DNA of 64,000 nucleotides from Paludibacter sp. (GTDB taxonomy: Bacteria; Bacteroidota; Bacteroidia; Bacteroidales; Paludibacteraceae): NCBI GenBank assembly GCA_028690665.1, contig JAQVAV010000006.1, positions 186,001 through 250,000 of the forward strand, written 5' to 3'. Position numbers and translations under genes: made by a program. Positions 35,437 to 44,907 of this stretch are shown here, in pieces; positions within the stretch are counted from its first letter, which is position 1; each line of letters starts with the position of its first letter. Under the pieces are notes generated by a model, which did not search any database, was not told the origin of the DNA, and worked only from the letters and a program-made list of their open reading frames with translations.

Positions 35437-36573
35437 ATGAAATCAAAAACACTATATTTTTTCTTATTTATTATAGCTTCAATAGCAGTATCCTGTAATC
35501 AAAAAGCGAAGAACGAAGCAGATAAAACCTTAACCGGCGACAGCCTTAATATTATTTATGCCAAAGGTTTTAATGTGTTTTATTATCCTGATTACAAAGA
35601 AGTTGTTGTATATAGTCCTTGGGTAAAGGGGAGTATTTATGCAAAATATTACCTTGTTGACAATACTTTAGTTAAAATTCCGACAGATGGAGAAAAGGTG
35701 ATTGTACCTATAAAAACAATAGCAGCAACATCGGTTACTCATTTTGAATTTTTGAAGCTTTTGGGCGAAATAAATTCGATTAATGCTGTGTGTTCTCCAA
35801 AAATTATTTACAATCAGGAAATTAATAAACGTTTTGCTGAGGGAAAAATAACTGATCTGGGCGATGCTTTTAATATAAATGTGGAAAAAACACTTCAATT
35901 AAAACCGGAAGCAGTCATGATGAGTGGCTATAATCAAAATGATCCTTATGCACAGCGGGTTTCGCAAGCGGGAATTCCTGTGGTTTTTAATAATGAATGG
36001 ATGGAAAATTCGTTATTGGCACGTGCCGAATGGATCAAATTTGTAGCTGCTTTTTATAATAAAGAACAAATGGCGGATACCATTTTTGCCGGTATTGCTC
36101 AACGCTATAATGATATAAAAGAAAAAGCTCAAAATGTAGCTGAGAAACCTAAAATTATGGCAGGTTCCAATTTCAGAGGAACATGGTACGTCCCATCCGG
36201 AAAAAATTTTATGGGACAATTGTTTAAAGATGCCGGAGCCGATTATTTTTATGCCAATGATACGACTGCCGGAAGCATTCCCCTGAATGTGGAAACGGTA
36301 GTTAAGAATTTTTCAAATACAGATTATTGGCTGAATTGTAACTTTCAGTCAATCAGCGAACTGTTAAATTCGGATTCCAAACATTCCCTTTTCAAACCGA
36401 TAAAGACAGGGCAGGTTTATAATTTCAACAAAAGACTTTTGCCATCTACGGCCAATGATTTTTGGGAAAGTGCCGTTGCTCATCCCGATTTGTTGTTGAG
36501 TGATGTTATTTCAATTTTGCATCCTGAGCTTTTGCCGGGATATGAAACGGTATATGCAGAAAAATTAAAATAA
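35437..36573 (+). CDS. ABC transporter substrate-binding lipoprotein (BtuF/FecB type)
   Basis: 378 residues from the ATG at 35437; a lipoprotein signal with Cys20 (MKSKTLYFFLFIIASIAVSC) supports this start over an in-frame ATG at 35389 that lies inside the hairpin region. Periplasmic-binding fold PF01497: ATSVTHFEFLKLLGEINSIN, LKPEAVMMSGYNQ, and a C-terminal lobe with WYVPSGKNFMGQLFKDAGAD. Binds a metal chelate such as a siderophore, haem or cobalamin. Permease and ATPase genes follow directly. No cobalamin riboswitch was recognised upstream. Confidence 0.9.
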   Translation: MKSKTLYFFLFIIASIAVSCNQKAKNEADKTLTGDSLNIIYAKGFNVFYYPDYKEVVVYSPWVKGSIYAKYYLVDNTLVKIPTDGEKVIVPIKTIAATSVTHFEFLKLLGEINSINAVCSPKIIYNQEINKRFAEGKITDLGDAFNINVEKTLQLKPEAVMMSGYNQNDPYAQRVSQAGIPVVFNNEWMENSLLARAEWIKFVAAFYNKEQMADTIFAGIAQRYNDIKEKAQNVAEKPKIMAGSNFRGTWYVPSGKNFMGQLFKDAGADYFYANDTTAGSIPLNVETVVKNFSNTDYWLNCNFQSISELLNSDSKHSLFKPIKTGQVYNFNKRLLPSTANDFWESAVAHPDLLLSDVISILHPELLPGYETVYAEKLK

Positions 36574-36601
36574 AAACAAACACTACTTCCTTCTTTTTAA
36601 A

Positions 36602-37603
36602 ATGAAGTGCCGTTACCCGATAATATTCACTTTTTTGACTGTGCTTACGGTATTGCTTTTTTTAGCTGATTTGGCTTGGGGAAGTATTCATATTTCAGTC
36701 AAAGAGATTTTGCAGGTTTTCTTTGGAAATGTTTTTGCCGACGATACAATCAACCGGGAAATTTTACTCAACTTTCGCCTTCCTAAAGCCATTACTGCCA
36801 TTTTGGCCGGGGCTTCTTTATCGATTGCCGGTTTAATGATGCAGACCTTATTCCGGAATCCATTGGCCGATCCGTATATTTTGGGTGTGAGTTCTGGTGC
36901 CAGTTTGGGTGTTGCACTGATAACCATGGCTTCCGGATTATTGCCTGTACTGATTGTAAACAGTGGCTGGGCTATGATTATTGCAGCTGTTGCCGGGGCG
37001 GCTTGTGTTTTATTTCTGGTGGTGGTAGTTTCGTTCCGGATTCAGAATTCAGTTTCACTGCTCATTGTCGGAATCATGTTTGGTACCATCGCAGGTTCAA
37101 TTGTAAGCGTTTTGCAGAATTTCAGTAATCCAGATGCGATTAAATTGTTTGTAATGTGGACATTCGGAAGTTTGAGTTCTGTAACATGGACTTATATGAA
37201 GGTACTTTTACCTGTTTCGTTAATAGGAATCGGGATGGCTTTTTTTCTGCATAAACGACTTGATGGTTTATTGCTGGGTGAGAATTATGCACGCGGTTTG
37301 GGAATTTCCATTTTACAGACAAGATTTCTTATCGTGATTGCAACCGGATTGCTTGCAGGAGGCATAACGGCTTTTACCGGACCAATTGCCTTTGTGGGTG
37401 TGGCTATTCCTCACATTGCACGTGGAATTCTGAAAACATCTACTCATAGATATCTTTTGCCGGCAAGTTTCCTGTGTGGTGCTTCGTTACTACTTCTTTG
37501 TGATATTATTTCCCAAATACCGACATACACTTTGCCCATCAATACAATCAGTTCGCTGTTCGGTGCACCGGTTATTTTGTGGATTATTCTTAAAAGGAAA
37601 TAA
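36602..37603 (+). CDS. FecCD-family ABC transporter permease
   Basis: 333 residues with about ten membrane segments. INREILLNFRLPKAITAILAG and ASLSIAGLMMQTLFRNPLAD with PYILGVSSGASLGVAL are the FecCD/BtuC signatures; AFTGPIAFVGVAIPHIAR is the ATPase-coupling loop. It would move an iron chelate or cobalamin across the inner membrane. The ATPase start codon follows its stop without a gap. Confidence 0.95.
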   Translation: MKCRYPIIFTFLTVLTVLLFLADLAWGSIHISVKEILQVFFGNVFADDTINREILLNFRLPKAITAILAGASLSIAGLMMQTLFRNPLADPYILGVSSGASLGVALITMASGLLPVLIVNSGWAMIIAAVAGAACVLFLVVVVSFRIQNSVSLLIVGIMFGTIAGSIVSVLQNFSNPDAIKLFVMWTFGSLSSVTWTYMKVLLPVSLIGIGMAFFLHKRLDGLLLGENYARGLGISILQTRFLIVIATGLLAGGITAFTGPIAFVGVAIPHIARGILKTSTHRYLLPASFLCGASLLLLCDIISQIPTYTLPINTISSLFGAPVILWIILKRK

Positions 37604-38581
37604 ATGGCTGTATTAGAAACCCATAAACTAGACATTGGTTATCAACGTAAAGGAAAACAGGCAGTTGTTCAATCCGGTCTTGATCTCGAATTGAGGGCAG
37701 GGGAGTTGGTGTGTCTGATCGGGCCAAACGGATCCGGAAAGTCGACTCTACTACGTACACTAGCCGGGCTTCAGAAACAATTGAAAGGCTCAGTTCAGAT
37801 AGATAAAACCGATATTTCAAAGTTGTCTCAATCTAAAAAAGCGCTGAAATTTGCTTTAGTTTTGACAGATAAAATTGAGGTTGATAATGCGACGGTTTAT
37901 GATATAGTGGCTTTTGGACGTCAACCGCACAGCAACTGGTGGGGAAAGCAGAATAGAAATGATGAAACGTTGATTCTCGATTCAATTGACATGGTGCACA
38001 TGTCAACATTTAAAGAACGTTTTTTTTGTGAATTGTCTGATGGTGAAAAACAGCGTGTTATGATTGCCAAAGCACTTGCCCAGGATACGCCGATTATTAT
38101 GCTTGATGAACCTACTGCTCATTTGGATTTACCTAATCGTGTCGAAATTATGTTGTTGTTACACCGGCTAGCTCATAAAACTGATAAAGCAATTCTGCTT
38201 TCGACCCACGAATTGGATTTGGCATTGCAGGCGGCTGACAGAATTTGGTTGATGAGCAAAAACGGATTGGAATGTGGTGTTCCGGAAGATTTAGTCTTTG
38301 ACGGAAGCTTCAACCGGGCTTTCGAAAGTCAGTATTATTTTTTTAATGCCTCCAACGGGAATTTTTCCATGAATTATCCGATGACTAAAAATGTTTGGGT
38401 AACAGGTAATAAAACCCGGATGTACTGGACGTTAAGAGCTTTAGCACGTGCAGGTTATATGGTTGTTCAGGGTGCTGAAACTGAAATTCAGGTGGATCAG
38501 GATTCATGGAAAATTGACGATATGAAGTTTACCTCTATTAAAGACTTGCTCGAATATCTTGAAAATAAAAATGCAGTCTGA
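37604..38581 (+). CDS. ABC transporter ATP-binding protein with C-terminal extension
   Basis: 325 residues. Walker A LIGPNGSGKSTLL near 40-52, Q-loop region ALVLTDK, signature CELSDGEKQRVMIAKALAQD near 143, Walker B IIMLDEPTAHLD near 164, H-loop STHELDLALQAADR. About 90 residues follow the usual FecE/BtuD end (from about 235), including a segment NVWVTGNKTRMYWTLRALAR whose role is unknown. Forms the motor of the transporter with the two genes upstream. A hairpin overlaps its stop codon. Confidence 0.92.
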   Translation: MAVLETHKLDIGYQRKGKQAVVQSGLDLELRAGELVCLIGPNGSGKSTLLRTLAGLQKQLKGSVQIDKTDISKLSQSKKALKFALVLTDKIEVDNATVYDIVAFGRQPHSNWWGKQNRNDETLILDSIDMVHMSTFKERFFCELSDGEKQRVMIAKALAQDTPIIMLDEPTAHLDLPNRVEIMLLLHRLAHKTDKAILLSTHELDLALQAADRIWLMSKNGLECGVPEDLVFDGSFNRAFESQYYFFNASNGNFSMNYPMTKNVWVTGNKTRMYWTLRALARAGYMVVQGAETEIQVDQDSWKIDDMKFTSIKDLLEYLENKNAV

Positions 38582-38604
38582 AAATTTTCAAACTGCATTT
38601 TTGT
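38567..38604. terminator. bidirectional terminator
   Basis: AAAAATGCAGT / ACTGCATTTTT arms with an inner TGAAAATTTTCA palindrome. It spans the stop codon of the ABC ATPase gene and lies between convergent genes. Confidence 0.85.
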
Positions 38605-38619
38605 TATGTTATTTTTAAT

Positions 38620-40368
38620 TTATACTCCCAATGAAGCTCTTACAGCTTCAACTTTAGCATTAGCAGCAGCATCGGCAGCATCATATTCTTTCCGTGATTT
38701 CATTTTGCCACGCACTTCGATGTAGAATTTAATTTTGGGTTCAGTTCCTGAGGGACGAACTGAAATTTTGGTTCCATCTTCGGTGAAATATTGAAGAACA
38801 TTTGAAGTTGTAGGCATATCCAGATTTATGGTTTCTCCGCTGGTCACATTGGTTTGCTTCAAAGTTTTATAGTCTTTGATAACAGAAACTTTTGACCCTG
38901 CAATTTCCTTAGGAGGATTAGCCCGGAAATCAGACATCATTTGGGCAATTTCTTCAGCCCCGGATTTTCCTTTACGAACCACCGAGATTCCTTTTTCTTT
39001 GCCATAGCCAAATTCAAGATAAATATCCTGAAGCAGTTCAAAAAGAGTTTTACCGTTGTCTTTTGCCCAAGCAGTAATTTCAGCCATTAAAGCACAGGAT
39101 GAAACGGCATCTTTATCGCGAACAAATGTCTCAGGAAGGAATCCATAGCTCTCTTCGCCACCACCTATATATTGTTTAATTCCTTCATTTTCACGCATTA
39201 CCGCAGCAATCCATTTAAATCCGGTATAGCAGTCGTAGCATTCAATATCGTTGCGTTCTGCAATTTGTTTGATAATCTCTGTCGTTACAATTGTTTTGAC
39301 AATATATTCTTTCCCAGTAATTTTTCCCAATTCTTTCCAGCGGCGAATCAGGTAATAAACGAACATCATAGCTGTTTGATTTCCATTGACGAGAATCCAT
39401 TCTCCTTTGTCATTCTTTACCGCAATACCCATACGGTCAGCGTCCGGATCCGATGCCATTACAATATCAGCATCTTTTTCAATAGCTTTTTTTACGGCTA
39501 AATCCAAAGCTGCGGGTTCTTCCGGGTTTGGTGATACAACGGTTGGAAAATCTCCGCTGACAACATATTGTTCCGGAACCTCTATAATATTGGTAAATCC
39601 ATATTCTTTCAAAGCTCGTGGTATAAGTTTAACTCCTGTACCATGAATTGGAGTATATACGATTTTTAAATTTTTGTTTCTTTCGATGGCTTCCGGTGAT
39701 AATGAAATAGTTTTTACGGCATCGATAAATGCTTTGTCAATTTCTTCACCGATTATTTCAATTAATTCAGGATTACCATTGAATTTAATGTCGTCTACAT
39801 TTTTGATTTTCAATACTTCGGTAATTACATTTTCATCGTGTGGAGCAATCATTTGAGCCCCATCGTTCCAATATGCCTTGTATCCGTTGTATTCTTTAGG
39901 ATTGTGGGATGCAGTCAGAATAATTCCGCTCTGGCAACCTAAGTGACGAATGGCGAAAGAAGCCTCCGGAGTCGGACGAAGAGAATCGAAAAGATATACT
40001 TTGATTCCATTGGCAGAGAAGATATTCGCAGATATTTCAGCGAAAAGGCGACTATTATTACGACAGTCGTGGCCAATAACTACACTTATTTGCGGAATAT
40101 CAGGAAATTGAGATAAGAGATAATTACTAAGTCCCTGTGTAGCAGATCCAACAGTATAAATGTTCATCCGGTTTGTTCCGGCGCCCATAATTCCCCGAAG
40201 ACCTCCCGTTCCAAATTCCAAATCGCGATAGAATGATTCTATAAGTTCGGTTTTGTCTTCAGCATCCATCATTCTTTTGACTTCTGCCTTGGTTTCTTCA
40301 TTATAATTACCATCGAGCCAAACTTGTGCCCTGGCAATGACTTCATTTAATAAAGTGCTATTATCCAT
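38620..40368 (-). CDS. phospho-sugar mutase (phosphoglucomutase/phosphomannomutase family)
   Basis: 582 residues, all four domains. Catalytic serine in ILTASHNPKEYNGYKAYW, metal loop ASDPDADRMGIAV, sugar-binding GGGEESYGFLPETF, and C-terminal phosphate loop SVRPSGTEPKIKFYIEV. Interconverts hexose 1- and 6-phosphates; the long form is typical of PgcA/PGM2-like enzymes of Gram-positive and Bacteroidota bacteria. Feeds sugar nucleotides for polysaccharides or storage. Monocistronic on the minus strand. Confidence 0.94.
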   Translation of the reverse strand: MDNSTLLNEVIARAQVWLDGNYNEETKAEVKRMMDAEDKTELIESFYRDLEFGTGGLRGIMGAGTNRMNIYTVGSATQGLSNYLLSQFPDIPQISVVIGHDCRNNSRLFAEISANIFSANGIKVYLFDSLRPTPEASFAIRHLGCQSGIILTASHNPKEYNGYKAYWNDGAQMIAPHDENVITEVLKIKNVDDIKFNGNPELIEIIGEEIDKAFIDAVKTISLSPEAIERNKNLKIVYTPIHGTGVKLIPRALKEYGFTNIIEVPEQYVVSGDFPTVVSPNPEEPAALDLAVKKAIEKDADIVMASDPDADRMGIAVKNDKGEWILVNGNQTAMMFVYYLIRRWKELGKITGKEYIVKTIVTTEIIKQIAERNDIECYDCYTGFKWIAAVMRENEGIKQYIGGGEESYGFLPETFVRDKDAVSSCALMAEITAWAKDNGKTLFELLQDIYLEFGYGKEKGISVVRKGKSGAEEIAQMMSDFRANPPKEIAGSKVSVIKDYKTLKQTNVTSGETINLDMPTTSNVLQYFTEDGTKISVRPSGTEPKIKFYIEVRGKMKSRKEYDAADAAANAKVEAVRASLGV

Positions 40369-40454
40369 ATATTTATAGTTTGATGATATTTTTAGTTTTG
40401 GAAGTGCTAATATACATAAAAATCCTCTATCTATATGTAGGTTCTTCGGGAATA

Positions 40455-40486
40455 AAAAAGAGTTGCATATTTGTGCAACTCTTTTG
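40455..40486 (-). terminator. terminator of the minus-strand MFS gene
   Basis: AAAAGAGTTGCA / TGCAACTCTTTT hairpin with a six-base loop. Read from the minus strand it ends in a T run just after the MFS stop. Confidence 0.88.
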
Positions 40487-40511
40487 TGGAATTAGTCAGT
40501 CATTGATTTTA

Positions 40512-41921
40512 TTATTCTACAACGTTAGGAAGTTCCAAACCATAACCTTTGCGTTTATCTTCTTTTTTGAGTAAAAATGCGAACAAAATTCCTAATACAC
40601 CAAAACAGGCAAATATCAACATTGGAAGGGTGTAATTGTATTGTGAAATGTGTTGTTCAGTACCATCGACGAATTTAGTTACAGTTCCGGTGATACAATA
40701 TTTTTCCAACACAGTACCAATTAAGAGCGGAACCCCCATTAATCCCCAATTTTGTACCCAGAAAATCATAGCGTATGCAGTTCCTAATTTGCTATGAGGT
40801 ATGATTTTAGCTACTGCCGGCCACATGGCCGAAGGAACAAGCGAAAATGCGATTCCCAGCAACATTACTAAGGCAATGGCTACAGGAAGGCTGTTTAACG
40901 AAGGTATAGAGAATAATAAATGAACAACAACTAATAATATTGAACCAATCAGCATTATTGTTGCTGCTTTCCCTTTTTTGTCAGAAATTCCTCCGAAAAG
41001 AGGAGTAAGGAATAAGGCACTTGCAGGTAATAAAGCAGGAATATAACCGGCCAATGTATCGGAGACTTCAAATTTTTGAACAATCAGGTTTGTAGCAAAT
41101 TTGATAAAAGGAAAAACTGCCGAATAAAATAACACACAGAGAATTGCAATATACCAAAATGCTCTGTTTTTAGCTATTCCGATTACATCTGAAAATTTAA
41201 ATTCTTCATCGCTTTGAATACCGGCATTTTTTTCTTCTTTGTCTAGTTTTTTATCCATAAAAATGAAGAAAATAAATACGAGTAAACCTATGCATAACAT
41301 AAGCATTGAGACAATCACCGGGGTACTGACATTTTTAGTCAGATTGTAGAGCGGAACTGGTGTAAACATTGCCAATGCCGTTCCGATACGGCCGGTTGAT
41401 GTATTTAATCCGATTGCTAATGCCATTTCTTTACCCCGAAACCATCTTACTACAGCTTTATTGGCTGCAATTCCGAACATTTCACAACCAACGCCAAAAA
41501 TTCCGAATCCGAATCCTGCTATAACTGCCGATTTAGCAGTCGGTCCAATTATGACCCACGAAGCTATTTTTAAAGTATACATCCCTTCTGCAATATGTCC
41601 AGAGATGGCCCAATATTTTACAAAAGCACCAATCAACATAATGATAATAGCCAAAACTCCGGTGAAACGGGTTCCCATTTTGTCTAAAATCATGCCGCTG
41701 AAAACTAACATAAGCAAAAATACGTTGAACCAACCATAACCACTTGTAAATAAGCCGTAATCTGAGGCAGACCAATGTAAATTACCCTGAAGTTTTTCCT
41801 GAAGAGGTGCCATTGCATCCGTTAGGTAATACATACAAAGCATCGTAAATGATACTAAAAATAAGACAAACCATCTGGCTGACTTAGAATCTCTGAGTGA
41901 TTTTGAAATATTTTCAGGCAT
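40512..41921 (-). CDS. MFS transporter
   Basis: 469 residues with about 12 membrane segments: YLTDAMAPLQEKLQGNLHWS, GLFTSGYGWFNVFLLMLVFS with GMILDKMGTRFTG (the loop 2-3 motif), and a central cytoplasmic charged stretch (about 225-245, DKKLDKEEKNAG). Related to organophosphate/hexuronate-type carriers of the MFS; substrate unknown. Alone on the minus strand, with its own terminator. A TAGATTTG box (minus strand, 41982-41989) may be its -7 element. Confidence 0.85.
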   Translation of the reverse strand: MPENISKSLRDSKSARWFVLFLVSFTMLCMYYLTDAMAPLQEKLQGNLHWSASDYGLFTSGYGWFNVFLLMLVFSGMILDKMGTRFTGVLAIIIMLIGAFVKYWAISGHIAEGMYTLKIASWVIIGPTAKSAVIAGFGFGIFGVGCEMFGIAANKAVVRWFRGKEMALAIGLNTSTGRIGTALAMFTPVPLYNLTKNVSTPVIVSMLMLCIGLLVFIFFIFMDKKLDKEEKNAGIQSDEEFKFSDVIGIAKNRAFWYIAILCVLFYSAVFPFIKFATNLIVQKFEVSDTLAGYIPALLPASALFLTPLFGGISDKKGKAATIMLIGSILLVVVHLLFSIPSLNSLPVAIALVMLLGIAFSLVPSAMWPAVAKIIPHSKLGTAYAMIFWVQNWGLMGVPLLIGTVLEKYCITGTVTKFVDGTEQHISQYNYTLPMLIFACFGVLGILFAFLLKKEDKRKGYGLELPNVVE

Positions 41922-42170
41922 AAACTATTTAATTTAGAAACTGTTTTAATAAGTAAAAAATTGTGTTTTTATAGTAAGTCGCAAATCTAAATAAAAAAAT
42001 TCGTTTTTTATTAGTTCTGCCAATATTACAGTATAATTATACTAAAAATAGAACGGCATTTTTTTTGATAAGAAATTGCAGATTATTTCTGATTTTTTTG
42101 ACAAAAACAGAGCGTAATTTTAAAGAAAAAATTTTATTAGATTTGTCTAATCAACAAAGGAGAAAAAGAT

Positions 42171-44687
42171 ATGACGATGAATTATTCAGAACAACTACAT
42201 AATGTATTGCTATACAGTACTCAGGAAGCTGAACGGCTGGGGAATAACTATGTCGGACCTGAACACCTTTTATTGGGGTTATTACGAAATGGATCCGGTA
42301 AGGCCATAGACATTCTGAATCAGTCACATGTAAATATTCTGAGAGTAAAGCAAATTATAGAAAGCCAGATCCGGACAGATAATGAACCTACTGGGGAAAA
42401 TATTCCGGTGCTAAAAACTACTGAAAGAATAAAAAAAATAATGGAACTCGAAACCCGTTCATTATCGGCAGAAGTTGCAGATACGGAACATTTATTATTA
42501 GCAATATTGAAAGAGAAAAATAATCTTGCCGTAGATGTTCTTAATGCGGAACATCTTACTTATGAGCATGCCAAGAGTTTATTGGAAGCGCCTAAGGACT
42601 ATCCAACTATGGGGCAAAGTTTTCAGGATGACGATGAAGAAGATGATGATCCAAGAAGACGTCAAAAAGTGCAGTCGGCAGTTGGAAAACAGACAGATAC
42701 TCCGGCTCTTGATACTTTTGGAGTGGATATAACCAAAGCTGCCCAGGAAAACCGGTTAGATCCAATTGTTGGCCGGGAGAAAGAAATTGAACGTTTAGCG
42801 CAGATTCTAAGCCGACGCAAAAAAAACAATCCGGTTTTAATAGGTGATCCCGGAGTTGGAAAATCGGCCATTGTCGAAGGACTTGCTTTACGTATTATCC
42901 AGCATAGAGTTTCGCGTGTGTTGTTCGATAAACGTGTGGTATCATTGGATATGGCTTCCATTGTAGCCGGTACAAAATATCGTGGACAGTTTGAAGAAAG
43001 AATTAAAGCGATACTGAATGAATTGCAGAAGAATCCGAATATAATTTTATTTATTGATGAAATCCATACTATAGTCGGAGCAGGAGGGGCCCCTGGGTCT
43101 TTGGATGCAGCAAATATGTTAAAGCCTGCTTTGGCTCGAGGTGAAATTCAATGTGTCGGAGCTACGACATTGGACGAATATCGCCAGAGCATTGAAAAGG
43201 ATGGAGCTTTGGAGCGTCGTTTTCAGAAAATTATGGTAGATCCGACGACTGCCGATGAAACACTTCAGATTCTTCGGAATATTCAGGACAGGTATGAATA
43301 TCATCACAATGTGCGCTATACTCCGGAAGCAATTGACGCTTGTGTTCGTCTGACAGACAGATATATTACAGACCGCTGTTTCCCGGATAAAGCTATAGAT
43401 GCTTTAGACGAAGCCGGTTCTCGTGTTCATATTGGAACAGTTTCAGTTCCTGTAGAAATTGAACAACTTGAAAAGAAAATTGAAGAACTCAGAGCTGAAA
43501 AACTAAAAGTGCTGGGCGAGCAAAAATATGAACTTGCAGGTCCTATACGTGATCAGGAAAAGCAAACTCAGTACATGCTTGAGGATGCCATTAAACGTTG
43601 GGAAGAAGATGCACAGAAACATCCGGAAACGGTTGATGAAGAACAGGTTGCTGAGGTGGTAGCAATGATGTCGGGTATTCCGGTTCAGAGAATTGCACAA
43701 GCCGAAGGTCTTAAATTGCGTCAAATGAAAGAAGCGCTTGTTGGCAAAGTTATTGGTCAGGATGAAGCTGTCAATAAAATTGTGAAAGCGATTCAACGAA
43801 ACAGAATTGGTCTGAAGGATCCGAATAAACCAATAGGATCGTTTATTTTTATAGGACCGACAGGTGTTGGTAAAACTCATTTGGCCAAGATCTTAGCCGA
43901 GTTTATGTTCGACAGTGTTGATGCTCTGATCCGGGTAGACATGAGTGAATATATGGAAAAATTCAGTGTATCAAGGCTTATCGGAGCACCTCCGGGATAT
44001 GTTGGATATGAAGAAGGTGGACAATTGACTGAAAAAGTTCGGCGAAAACCTTATTCTATAGTCTTGCTTGACGAAATAGAAAAAGCGCATCCGGATGTAT
44101 TCAATCTTTTGTTACAGGTAATGGATGAAGGTCGACTAACAGACAGTTTGGGGCGTAAAATTGATTTTAAGAATACTATCATTATTATGACCTCAAATGT
44201 TGGAACTCGCCAGCTGAAAGATTTTGGCAAAGGAGTCGGTTTCAATTCATCAGCCAATAATAAGGATTCGTTAGTGGATTCAGAATTTTCAAGAGGTGTT
44301 ATCAAAAAAGCTCTTAACAGAACTTTTGCTCCTGAGTTCCTGAATCGTGTGGATGATGTAATTATGTTTGATCAATTAAATAAGGATGCTATTAAATCCA
44401 TTATCGACTTAGAGCTAAGAGGCTTGTTTGGACGTGTTACTGCTATGGGATACAAACTGGAACTATCGCCGGAAGCAAAAGATTTTATTGCAGAACGAGG
44501 TTATGATGTCCAATTTGGCGCACGTCCATTGAAGAGAGCTATTCAACATTATCTCGAAGATCAGTTGGCAGATATAGTTTTGTCAGGAGAACTTGAAGCC
44601 GGAGACACTATTTTAATGGTTTTGGATGAAGAAACCAAAGAAATAAAGGCTAAAATTATTAAGCCTACGGCAGCTTTAATAAAGTGA
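42171..44687 (+). CDS. clpC: ATP-dependent Clp protease ATP-binding subunit ClpC
   Basis: 838 residues. Two Clp_N repeats (about 1-150, EAERLGNNYVGPEHLLLGLL), AAA-1 with Walker A GDPGVGKSA near 224, a UVR-like motif near 445 (EKLKVLGEQKYELAGPIRDQ), AAA-2 with GPTGVGKTHLAK near 560, and GKGVGF near 685 as the ClpP-binding loop. Unfolds proteins for ClpP degradation; clpP is not in the window. AAAGGAGA at 42156-42163 is a clear ribosome binding site. TAGATTTG at 42138-42145 may be its -7 box. A terminator follows. Confidence 0.97.
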   Translation: MTMNYSEQLHNVLLYSTQEAERLGNNYVGPEHLLLGLLRNGSGKAIDILNQSHVNILRVKQIIESQIRTDNEPTGENIPVLKTTERIKKIMELETRSLSAEVADTEHLLLAILKEKNNLAVDVLNAEHLTYEHAKSLLEAPKDYPTMGQSFQDDDEEDDDPRRRQKVQSAVGKQTDTPALDTFGVDITKAAQENRLDPIVGREKEIERLAQILSRRKKNNPVLIGDPGVGKSAIVEGLALRIIQHRVSRVLFDKRVVSLDMASIVAGTKYRGQFEERIKAILNELQKNPNIILFIDEIHTIVGAGGAPGSLDAANMLKPALARGEIQCVGATTLDEYRQSIEKDGALERRFQKIMVDPTTADETLQILRNIQDRYEYHHNVRYTPEAIDACVRLTDRYITDRCFPDKAIDALDEAGSRVHIGTVSVPVEIEQLEKKIEELRAEKLKVLGEQKYELAGPIRDQEKQTQYMLEDAIKRWEEDAQKHPETVDEEQVAEVVAMMSGIPVQRIAQAEGLKLRQMKEALVGKVIGQDEAVNKIVKAIQRNRIGLKDPNKPIGSFIFIGPTGVGKTHLAKILAEFMFDSVDALIRVDMSEYMEKFSVSRLIGAPPGYVGYEEGGQLTEKVRRKPYSIVLLDEIEKAHPDVFNLLLQVMDEGRLTDSLGRKIDFKNTIIIMTSNVGTRQLKDFGKGVGFNSSANNKDSLVDSEFSRGVIKKALNRTFAPEFLNRVDDVIMFDQLNKDAIKSIIDLELRGLFGRVTAMGYKLELSPEAKDFIAERGYDVQFGARPLKRAIQHYLEDQLADIVLSGELEAGDTILMVLDEETKEIKAKIIKPTAALIK

Positions 44688-44709
44688 GAATATAAAATAA
44701 ACAAGTATA

Positions 44710-44746
44710 AAAAAGGCTGATTTTTATAGGAAATCAGCCTTTTTTG
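44710..44746 (+). terminator. rho-independent terminator after clpC
   Basis: AAAAAGGCTGATTT / AAATCAGCCTTTTTT hairpin, loop of about seven bases, T run. Confidence 0.92.
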
Positions 44747-44907
44747 TGTTGATAATTATTTTTATTGTCAGAATTGTACCATAAAAATGAAAAAGATTCC
44801 ACAATTGTAGGATGATAATTAGTTATATTTGTTGAGACTAAAGATATTTATGTTATTTGAAAAAGAGGTTAATTATAAAGTGAAATCTTAAATTTAATAC
44901 CCGTATA

